In this document: positions 1-4,655 of the stretch, piece by piece
Layout of the letters: each line of letters starts with the position of its first letter
How positions within the stretch are numbered: the first letter of the stretch is position 1
Assembly: GCA_946644025.1 (NCBI GenBank)
Contig: CAMPCG010000138.1
Coordinates: forward strand, 1 to 7,492
Reading direction: 5' to 3'
Length of the DNA stretch: 7,492 bases
Source of the DNA: an uncultured Prevotellaceae bacterium
Lineage (GTDB): Bacteria; Bacteroidota; Bacteroidia; Bacteroidales; Bacteroidaceae
Notes under the pieces: generated by a model
The model's database searches: none
What the model was told of the DNA's origin: nothing
Seen by the model: only the letters and a program-made list of their open reading frames with translations
Program-made: the position numbers and the translations under genes

Positions 1-110
1 CAGCCATCTGCGACAGCTACGGACATCCCGCCGACAACCGCTACTATCAGATTGGCTTCATCCCCGCCGCCGGCTTCACAGCCATGGGCAGCGTGACGCT
101 GAGATTCTGA
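1..110 (+). CDS. C-terminal end of a TonB-dependent outer-membrane receptor (partial)
   Basis: Only the last 35 codons (frame starting at base 3) and the TGA stop at 108-110 are present. The peptide ends YYQIGFIPAAGFTAMGSVTLRF. Alternating hydrophobic and polar residues with a final phenylalanine are typical of the last beta-strand of outer-membrane barrels, where the terminal Phe is recognised by the BAM machinery. The gene directly downstream on the same strand is a PnuC-type vitamin transporter. In Bacteroidota such pairs are outer- and inner-membrane steps of thiamine or nicotinamide-riboside uptake, so this would be the vitamin receptor. With so little sequence, another kind of outer-membrane barrel protein cannot be excluded. 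The receptor assignment rests on the C-terminal signature plus context; the substrate is inference. Confidence 0.6.
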   Translation, partial: AICDSYGHPADNRYYQIGFIPAAGFTAMGSVTLRF

Positions 111-126
111 CACGCGGCCAAGGCGC

Positions 127-158
127 ATTAACACGTTAACACATTAACACGTTGACAC
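127..158 (+). repeat. Two tandem 16-bp repeats (ATTAACACGTTRACAC)
   Basis: Bases 127-142 and 143-158 are adjacent copies of a 16-mer differing at one position (A138 versus G154). They lie 16 bp after the receptor stop codon. Each is nearly the reverse complement of a junction in the 35-bp repeats further right: 143-158 against 211-226 (15 of 16) and 127-142 against 246-261 (14 of 16). They therefore look like the opposite arm of a composite inverted repeat rather than random low-complexity sequence. Confidence 0.85.
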
Positions 159-171
159 GCGCTAGGCGCGT
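157..171 (+). other. Small GC-rich hairpin in the receptor-pnuC spacer
   Basis: ACGCGC (157-162) and GCGCGT (166-171) form a perfect 6-bp stem with a TAG loop. No T-run follows (the next bases are TAAAACG), so it is not a convincing intrinsic terminator. It could be an mRNA processing or stability element between receptor and transporter cistrons. It overlaps the end of the second 16-bp repeat, so it would compete with the long-range pairing described for that repeat. Confidence 0.4.
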
Positions 172-189
172 TAAAACGTTGGCCTGTTA

Positions 190-225
190 ATGAACGAAGT
201 GAATGTTAACGTGTCAACCTGTTAA
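190..225 (+). CDS. Possible leader mini-ORF 1 (11 codons)
   Basis: ATG at 190-192, then N-E-V-N-V-N-V-S-T-C and TAA at 223-225. The last A of the stop is the first A of the next ATG (TAATG at 223-227). There is no Shine-Dalgarno sequence, as is usual in Bacteroidota. The reading frame is a direct consequence of the 35-bp repeat, so it may be an unexpressed by-product. The exact TAATG linkage is what makes it worth listing. Confidence 0.2.
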   Translation: MNEVNVNVSTC

Positions 226-260
226 TGAACGAAGTGAATGTTAACGTGTTAAGCTGTTAA
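225..260 (+). CDS. Possible leader mini-ORF 2 (11 codons), stop overlaps the pnuC ATG
   Basis: ATG at 225-227, then N-E-V-N-V-N-V-L-S-C and TAA at 258-260. The last A is the first base of the pnuC ATG (260-262), giving the TAATG arrangement typical of termination-reinitiation coupling. It is a near duplicate of mini-ORF 1. If translated, ribosomes ending here would be placed exactly on the pnuC start, which otherwise lacks a recognisable ribosome binding site. No evidence of expression can be read from the sequence. Confidence 0.25.
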   Translation: MNEVNVNVLSC

Positions 261-853
261 TGAACGAAGTGAACGTATTAGATATTCTCGGCACTGTCCT
301 GGGATTCCTCTACCTCTGGTTAGAGATTCGCACCTCACCCTGGATGTGGGTGGTGGGCAGCATTATGCCCGCCATCTACATCGTCGTGCTCTATCAGGCC
401 GGCATCTATGCCGACTGCGGCATGGAAGTGTACTATTTCCTGGCTGGCCTCTACGGCCTCGTCATCTGGCTGCGCGGCAAGACCGAGCAGGGCGGGCAGG
501 TGGAGATCAGCCACACGCCGCGCGAGATGTACACGCGGCTGTCACTCGTGTTCGTCGTCCTCTTCGTCGCCATCGCTGCCTTCCTGCACGAATGTACCGA
601 CAGCCGTGTGCCCTACGTCGACGCCTTCACCACCTCCCTCTCCGTCATCGCCATGTGGATGCTCTCGCGCAAATACATCGAGCAGTGGTGGCTGTGGCTC
701 GTCGTCGATGCCGTCAGCTCCGGCCTCTACGTCTACAAGGGCGTCTATGGCCGCAGCCTCCTCTATGCCGTCTACACCGTCATGGCCATCTACGGCTACT
801 ACACCTGGCGGCGAACGATGCGCCTCAGCGCCGTTATTGAGACAACAAATTAG
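260..853 (+). CDS. pnuC: PnuC-family vitamin transporter (nicotinamide riboside or thiamine, PnuT-like)
   Basis: This 197-residue protein is the usual length for PnuC, an inner-membrane facilitator that lets nicotinamide riboside, or thiamine in PnuT variants, cross before phosphorylation traps it inside. It is strongly hydrophobic, with about seven membrane spans. Family features seen: the W-rich segment around 28-30 (PWMW), GIYADCGMEVYYFLAGLYG at 48-66, and the C-terminal core DAFTTSLSVIAMWMLSRKYIE (from 121) leading into WWLW (143-146), a conserved Asp150 and a closing W183-R184-R185. The start at 260 is the only in-frame ATG before residue 29 and leaves a short N-terminus before the first span; an in-frame stop lies at 242-244. 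The receptor upstream suggests a vitamin-uptake operon. PnuT with a receptor and thiamine pyrophosphokinase is a known Bacteroidota arrangement, but no kinase follows, so the substrate is not settled. The gene overlaps the convergent phosphatase-like gene by 4 bp. Confidence 0.9.
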   Translation: MNEVNVLDILGTVLGFLYLWLEIRTSPWMWVVGSIMPAIYIVVLYQAGIYADCGMEVYYFLAGLYGLVIWLRGKTEQGGQVEISHTPREMYTRLSLVFVVLFVAIAAFLHECTDSRVPYVDAFTTSLSVIAMWMLSRKYIEQWWLWLVVDAVSSGLYVYKGVYGRSLLYAVYTVMAIYGYYTWRRTMRLSAVIETTN

Positions 854-3468
854 AACACGACGACCTTTCGTCCGCCAGCGATGTAGAGTCCACGCCGCAT
901 TCTGCCCTGCCACCTGCGGCCCATCAGGTCGTAAACGGGCTGCTGTCTCATGTTCTGGCGGTTGTCCTGCTGTTCAATCTCCCCGATAGCGTCCGGGATC
1001 AACGGTGAGCCTTCGAGCATATAGTCGCGGATGACCTGAATATCATCATCCGTCACGTCACAATCCTTCAGGAAAGCTACGATGCGATCCTGCACCGTGT
1101 CGCCCTCGTAGTTCTGCTGGCAATAGTCCACCTTGTCCGTCAGCGGTTTTGCATCGCCGTTCATCGGCCTAATGCCAGCCTTGGAAAAGCTGGTCAGTTC
1201 GAAGTCCTTGTAGAGGTCGTCAAGGCTGAAGCCGAGGATAGCGCCCAGGAAAAGGCCGAAGGCGCCAGTGCGGTCGGCACCCCAGATGCAGTGGAAATAG
1301 ACGTGCTTGCCAGCCCTCAGCGCATTAGCCACAAACTGGATGCCGTCGCGTACCTTCGTGCGGTTCGCTGCCTCTGTGCACAATTTCACGCTGCTCACGC
1401 CCAGATCAAGGAATTTGTAGTCGGCACCAGCTATGGCCGATCTGGAAGGAACCGAACCATTGATGTCGCTGCTGCCGCGCAAGTCCAGTTCCGCCTCGAT
1501 GCCCAGACGTGCCAACTCAGCAAGATCAGCACTGCTCATCGTCGTCTGAAATCCGGCATGCAACTCACCGCCCCGGAACAGACGCCCGTAGCGCACGTGC
1601 CTGCCGTCAATGGTCGTACGGCCGCCCAGGTCACGGATATTGCTACCCGTCTGCGTAGCAATCATGCGCACCCTTCCCGTGGTCACGAACTTCCCCTTCG
1701 TCAGCACCTCGCCGTCGGCCTCCACCTTGTAGTAATAGGTAATGCCCGGAGCAGTGTTGTAGAGCTGGTATATCGTCAGCGATGGTGCCACGTTCAGCGT
1801 CTGCGTATGTTCAGCCGCACCATCGTAGTCCTCTGCATCGCTCACCGTCAGCGTCATGCCCGCGTGTGCGCCGTAGCGCTCAGGAATACAGATTTCCACG
1901 GGACGCGGCCTGTCGAAGATGCCCGTAGCGTAACTGGTGATGACACTTGAAGCCCCTGGCAGGCTGTAGTCGGCCGCCGCGAGGAAACGCTGCACCTGAT
2001 CGTTCTCCAGATTGACCTCTCCCAGATCCACGTCTTGCCAGTCGCTGACTTGGTACTTGTTGGCAGCGTAGGCATTGCGCACATCCACCAGACAGCGACC
2101 GATGGTCGCTACGTCATCAGCCGCGGCGATGGTGGTCCGTGCCGCGGCGATGGCCGTTTCGAAGTCCGCACTGGCATCAGCAGCCTTGCTGACATAGTCG
2201 TCTATTTCGTCGGAGGCATATTGCCTGAAGCGGTCGAGATGCTCGGCAAAAGTGTAGCCAGAGATGTCGATGCGGTCGATGAACAAGTGCTCCACATTGG
2301 CATTGCCGTTGCTCTGCGAGAGATAGCCCAACGAGAGATAGCCCCGTACGTCGTGCTCGAAGGTCAGCTCCACCCTCTCCGTGGTCCATTGCCCCTTGAC
2401 GTAGGACCTGGTGGAGGCATAATGCGTGATTCCGTTGTCCTCCACAAAACCGATCCTGTTTGCAGCCAAGCTGTTTTCGCTCGCCGTGTTGCAGACGGGA
2501 ATCGTCAGTGTATAGCGTCCTGCAGGGAAACTGGCGGGCTTGATATAGCCGATGCTGCTGCCCCAAACGGCAACGAGCCCCAGGGCACAACCGTTCGACA
2601 GCTCATCAGGCCCTTTGACCGGCGCTTTGTAGTCATCGCCGCTTCCACCCACCCAGATGCCACTGCCATATTTCACGACAGCACCCGCGCGTGTGTCGCC
2701 AGCCTTGACATCACAATACCATCCCGCTACGTCGCCAGCCTGCGCATTCAGCGTGAGGTCGCCCTTGCGGTCGCGGATGTAATTGTACACACCCGCACCA
2801 ACGGCATCATCCTCGCTGAAGTGCAGCGTCACGTCACCGTTCCAGGCGAGTGTCTCCACTTCGCCCAAATCATACAGGCCAATGCCCGAGAGCGACATCA
2901 TCGCCCCCGACTTGCCGTTGCTCACGACCATCCTGAAGTGCGTCGAGGCATCGCCCTCCGGCACCATGAAGGTGGCATGCATGGGATAGAGCCTCTTCTT
3001 CGTGTTGATGTCGGTGAAAGCCTGCATATAGGCGACGTCGGCATCGGCGCTCTCGATGCTCACCGAGCACGTACCCTTGTTCGTCTCGTCGTTATTGTGC
3101 CAGGCTACCAACCCCGTGAAGCGGTAGGCATGTCCGGGCTGCAAACCCTCGAAGGCATAGGAATACGTGTAGGAACTGCCCGCCGAGAAATGCAGGTAGA
3201 GCAACTTACGGCTCACCTCATCCGCGGCATCGTAGGTGTACGCCACACCCGTCTCGGCCACGTAGTTCGCGTAGTTCGTCACGAAACGCTCGCCGCTGGT
3301 GGCGTTCAGTGCCTGCCAGGCTGCGTCGTAGTTGGCCGACCAGCCGAAAGTCGTGGGCAAGCCCGTGGCAGAGCCGCCGTCCCAACCGCCGAGGATATTC
3401 GTCTGAGCCCAGACGCCGATGCAAAGCAGCGACAACAGCGCGCTGCTGAAAAGCCTTGTTGATTTCAT
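850..3468 (-). CDS. Secreted multidomain protein with a C-terminal tyrosine/lipid-phosphatase-like (Y_phosphatase3) domain
   Basis: The 872-residue product starts MKSTRLFSSALLSLLCIGVWAQ, a clear signal peptide with cleavage after about residue 21. Two beta-sandwich, carbohydrate-binding-like regions follow (about 25-200 and 240-405), then a helical linker (408-472), a fibronectin-III-like domain (about 505-597), and a phosphatase domain (about 600-820). The last shows SNIRDLGG at 609-616, RGGEL at 632-636, ELDLRG at 660-665 and the P-loop HCIWGADRTG at 726-735, with nucleophile Cys727 and Arg733 (CX5R) intact. The tail 844-872 (YDLMGRR, then RGLYIAGGRKVVVF) resembles a type IX secretion sorting domain, so the protein is probably exported to the cell surface or medium. 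The longest ORF begins 19 codons upstream (3525), but that ATG lies upstream of the predicted transcription start and the next Met does not begin a signal peptide; 3468 is preferred. The phosphatase fold is well supported; substrate (phosphoprotein, phospholipid, inositol phosphate) and the binding roles of the N-terminal modules are not known. Confidence 0.88.
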   Translation of the reverse strand: MKSTRLFSSALLSLLCIGVWAQTNILGGWDGGSATGLPTTFGWSANYDAAWQALNATSGERFVTNYANYVAETGVAYTYDAADEVSRKLLYLHFSAGSSYTYSYAFEGLQPGHAYRFTGLVAWHNNDETNKGTCSVSIESADADVAYMQAFTDINTKKRLYPMHATFMVPEGDASTHFRMVVSNGKSGAMMSLSGIGLYDLGEVETLAWNGDVTLHFSEDDAVGAGVYNYIRDRKGDLTLNAQAGDVAGWYCDVKAGDTRAGAVVKYGSGIWVGGSGDDYKAPVKGPDELSNGCALGLVAVWGSSIGYIKPASFPAGRYTLTIPVCNTASENSLAANRIGFVEDNGITHYASTRSYVKGQWTTERVELTFEHDVRGYLSLGYLSQSNGNANVEHLFIDRIDISGYTFAEHLDRFRQYASDEIDDYVSKAADASADFETAIAAARTTIAAADDVATIGRCLVDVRNAYAANKYQVSDWQDVDLGEVNLENDQVQRFLAAADYSLPGASSVITSYATGIFDRPRPVEICIPERYGAHAGMTLTVSDAEDYDGAAEHTQTLNVAPSLTIYQLYNTAPGITYYYKVEADGEVLTKGKFVTTGRVRMIATQTGSNIRDLGGRTTIDGRHVRYGRLFRGGELHAGFQTTMSSADLAELARLGIEAELDLRGSSDINGSVPSRSAIAGADYKFLDLGVSSVKLCTEAANRTKVRDGIQFVANALRAGKHVYFHCIWGADRTGAFGLFLGAILGFSLDDLYKDFELTSFSKAGIRPMNGDAKPLTDKVDYCQQNYEGDTVQDRIVAFLKDCDVTDDDIQVIRDYMLEGSPLIPDAIGEIEQQDNRQNMRQQPVYDLMGRRWQGRMRRGLYIAGGRKVVVF

Positions 3469-3503
3469 GATAGAGGGTGTTTCGTTTAAGAACATTTGCG
3501 CTA

Positions 3504-3536
3504 CGAAGATACAAAAAAAGACCATCTCGCGTCAAA
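3504..3536 (-). promoter_or_regulatory. Bacteroidota-type promoter of the secreted phosphatase gene
   Basis: On the minus strand a TTTG -33 box (plus 3533-3536) is followed after 21 bp by TATCTTCG (plus 3504-3511), one base off the TAnnTTTG -7 consensus used by the Bacteroidota primary sigma factor. Transcription would begin near 3497-3500, about 30 nt before the ATG at 3468. This excludes the ATG at 3525 and makes 3493-3495 unlikely. Confidence 0.6.
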
Positions 3537-3578
3537 AGTTCACCACCTTATTGCTTCGCCCGGCCTGAAACCTGCCAC

Positions 3579-3610
3579 AAAAAGTCGATAAGTTGACAAT
3601 GCGCCTATCG
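3579..3610 (-). terminator. Weak possible terminator after the AraC-family gene
   Basis: On the minus strand CGATA (plus 3606-3610, overlapping the end of the coding region and its stop) can pair with TATCG (plus 3586-3590), followed two bases later by TTTTT (plus 3579-3583). The stem is only 5 bp with a 15-nt loop, so termination may be inefficient and some read-through into the phosphatase gene is possible. Confidence 0.22.
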
Positions 3611-4447
3611 GTTCTGCCTGATGAATTCCATGGGGCTGATACCTGTGATGCGCTTGAAGGTGCGGCCGAAGTAGGAGATATTGTCGTAGCCCACCTGCAA
3701 CGCCACCTCCTTCACCGAACTCACGCCTTCGGCAAACAACAGCTGAGCACGCATCATCCGCCGATGGATGATGTAGTCCGTCGGCGTGGAGCCCGTCTGT
3801 CGGCGGAACTGACGGATAAAGCTGTCCTTGTTCATGCAGGCTTCTCCGGCCAGCACGTCGAGCGACGGCACGTTGGCCAGGTCCTTGTTGATCTTCCACA
3901 GCGCCTCGCGGATACGTTTGTCGCTGACCGTGGTACGCGGCTTGGCCATACTGAAAAAATGTGAGAATAGGATGTGCAGCAGGCCGTTGATTTCCATCTG
4001 CACGGCAAGCGGTCGGCTCTGGAACAGCTTGACGCCCTGCAGCGTCTTCGTCTGCGTCTCGTAACTCTGCGGATCGCTGTTGTGCAGTTCCCAGTCGGGC
4101 AGCAGGTACATCAACCTGTTGATGATGTGCGGATCGGCTTTCGTCATGGGGAACTCAAAGGGGAACAGGTACTGCTGGTAGTGCTCGTAGATCTGCATGG
4201 ACTGATCCATGAAGTGGATGTAGTAGTGCTCAAACACGCCGTCGCAATGGTCGCTGTGGCTCACCAGTGCCGGAATGAGGTACAGGTTGCCAGGGGTGAG
4301 GTGATGCACCTTGCCATCGAAGGTCACCTCGCCGCATCCCTCGGTCACCCAATAGATACGTGAGAAGGAACTGCAGATATGCTCGAAGTTCCAGTCCCCG
4401 TCATGATGGGCGAAGCCGATGTTGAGCAAAGTCAGGTCATAGTTCAT
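3605..4447 (-). CDS. AraC-family transcriptional regulator with cupin sensor domain
   Basis: A 280-residue cytoplasmic regulator of typical AraC/XylS length. The N-terminal half (about 20-85) is an AraC-type cupin: HHLTPGNLYLIPALVSHSD (48-66) is the characteristic beta-strand region that usually binds a sugar or other small effector. The C-terminal 100 residues form the double helix-turn-helix: first HTH about 194-217 (SLDVLAGEACMNKDSFIRQF), second about 243-268 (VKEVALQVGYDNISYFGRTF), ending ISPMEFIR as is typical of the family. The start at 4447 is preferred over an in-frame ATG at 4486 because a perfect -7 element at 4469-4476 lies between them; the longer form would start upstream of its own transcript. 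It sits between two secreted enzyme-like genes on the same strand, 208 bp after the propeller gene and 136 bp before the phosphatase gene. It probably controls one or both, which is inference; the ligand is unknown. Confidence 0.92.
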   Translation of the reverse strand: MNYDLTLLNIGFAHHDGDWNFEHICSSFSRIYWVTEGCGEVTFDGKVHHLTPGNLYLIPALVSHSDHCDGVFEHYYIHFMDQSMQIYEHYQQYLFPFEFPMTKADPHIINRLMYLLPDWELHNSDPQSYETQTKTLQGVKLFQSRPLAVQMEINGLLHILFSHFFSMAKPRTTVSDKRIREALWKINKDLANVPSLDVLAGEACMNKDSFIRQFRRQTGSTPTDYIIHRRMMRAQLLFAEGVSSVKEVALQVGYDNISYFGRTFKRITGISPMEFIRQNR

Positions 4448-4468
4448 CGACAATACCTTTTCCGGCGG

Positions 4469-4500
4469 CAAAGATAAGCTTTTCATCGGCTACAACAAAA
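4469..4500 (-). promoter_or_regulatory. Bacteroidota-type promoter of the AraC-family gene
   Basis: On the minus strand TTTTG (plus 4496-4500; TTTG at 4496-4499) is followed after exactly 19 bp by TATCTTTG (plus 4469-4476), a perfect match to the -33/-7 consensus. The expected transcript start is around 4462-4465, giving a very short leader of about 15-18 nt before the ATG at 4447. Confidence 0.75.
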
Positions 4501-4503
4501 TTT

Positions 4504-4549
4504 TTTTGACTTTTTCTTTATAAGAAACCAACAAAATAAAATGTCAAAA
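4504..4549. promoter_or_regulatory. Nested inverted repeats just upstream of the AraC-gene promoter, possible operator
   Basis: TTTTGAC (4504-4510) and GTCAAAA (4543-4549) are perfect 7-bp inverted repeats. Inside them TTTCTT-TAT-AAGAAA (4513-4527) is a 6-bp palindrome with a 3-base centre. Both lie directly upstream of the -33 box at 4496-4500, where activators of Bacteroidota promoters bind. The sequence is AT-rich, so chance is a real alternative. Confidence 0.3.
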
Positions 4550-4560
4550 CCTTCAGGACA

Positions 4561-4615
4561 CAAAGGCCCGGAGTCACGGCGTGGAGTATTTACGCCGTGC
4601 CTCCGGGCCGCTTTG
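4561..4615. terminator. Long GC-rich hairpin between the propeller gene and the AraC-family gene
   Basis: Arms 4565-4582 and 4592-4609 pair at 17 of 18 positions (single T4574/C4600 mismatch) around a 9-base loop. CAAA (4561-4564) and TTTG (4612-4615) add four outer pairs across a 2-base bulge. The arms are highly GC-rich while the flanks are AT-rich. It lies 41 bp past the stop of the propeller gene, so it most likely ends that transcript or protects its 3' end. Only a short TTTG follows on the minus strand, so it is not a textbook intrinsic terminator. A mobile palindromic repeat is another possibility. Confidence 0.55.
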
Positions 4616-4626
4616 CCTAAACATAT

Positions 4627-4653
4627 AAACAGATTGCAATCATCTGTTTTTTT
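4627..4653 (-). terminator. Small stem with T/A-tract directly after the propeller gene
   Basis: AAACAGAT (4627-4634) and ATCTGTTT (4642-4649) form an 8-bp stem with a 7-base loop, ending 6 bases from the stop codon at 4656-4658. The plus strand carries the T7 run (4647-4653), so by sequence it is strongest as a plus-strand terminator, where no gene needs one. On the minus strand the trailing sequence is TTTATATGTTT, a moderate U-rich tail. The loop also contains part of a competing perfect palindrome GATTGCAATC (4632-4641). Confidence 0.35.
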
Positions 4654-4655
4654 CA

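Larger units (their letters stand above)
126..262 (+). promoter_or_regulatory. Composite inverted repeat able to pair with the pnuC and mini-ORF 2 start codons
   Basis: Bases 142-159 are complementary to 210-227 at 17 of 18 positions. Bases 126-142 are complementary to 246-262 at 15 of 17 positions, including an uninterrupted 7-bp block ending at the ATG. A separate perfect 14-bp complement exists between 128-141 and 239-252. The two longer pairings are nested and compatible, and would place the ATGs at 225 and 260 in stems, each opposite a CAT (142-144 and 126-128). This could attenuate or mask translation of pnuC, or simply reflect how the repeats arose. Folding energy was not computed. Confidence 0.4.
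184..273 (+). repeat. 35-bp tandem repeat, two full copies plus a partial third that contains the pnuC start
   Basis: Copies start at 184, 219 and 254, an exact 35-bp period. Copies 1 and 2 are identical over their first 31 bases and differ only at two positions near the end (C215/T250 and C218/G253). Copy 3 matches for its first 20 bases (254-273), then runs into unique pnuC sequence. Each copy begins CTGTTAATGAACGAAGTGAA. The ATG inside copy 3 (260-262) is the pnuC start codon, so the first codons of pnuC (M-N-E-V-N) are repeat-derived. Because 35 is not a multiple of three, the three ATGs are in three different frames. Confidence 0.95.

Noticed and set aside
121..273. CRISPR array interpretation of the repeats before pnuC
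   Set aside because: The 35-bp units are contiguous with no spacers, and the last copy runs into a coding sequence; no cas genes are present.
408..989. 193-codon + strand frame overlapping pnuC and running into the convergent gene
   Set aside because: Ser/Pro/Arg-rich out-of-frame translation of pnuC; the pnuC frame has the membrane spans and family motifs.
2317..2345. Direct repeat GAGAGATAGCCC within the phosphatase gene
   Set aside because: It encodes the repeated beta-strand peptide GYLSLGYLS in frame and is explained by the protein sequence; no array or wider repeat.
2035..3462. 475-codon open frame on the + strand, antisense to the phosphatase gene
   Set aside because: Its translation shows no recognisable domain or signal peptide, and it lies fully opposite a gene with clear domains, catalytic motif and promoter. 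Long antisense frames are expected in GC-rich coding sequence.
3469..3525. 19-residue N-terminal extension of the phosphatase protein
   Set aside because: It lies upstream of or over the predicted promoter and transcription start, and would bury the signal peptide that begins at the Met encoded at 3466-3468.
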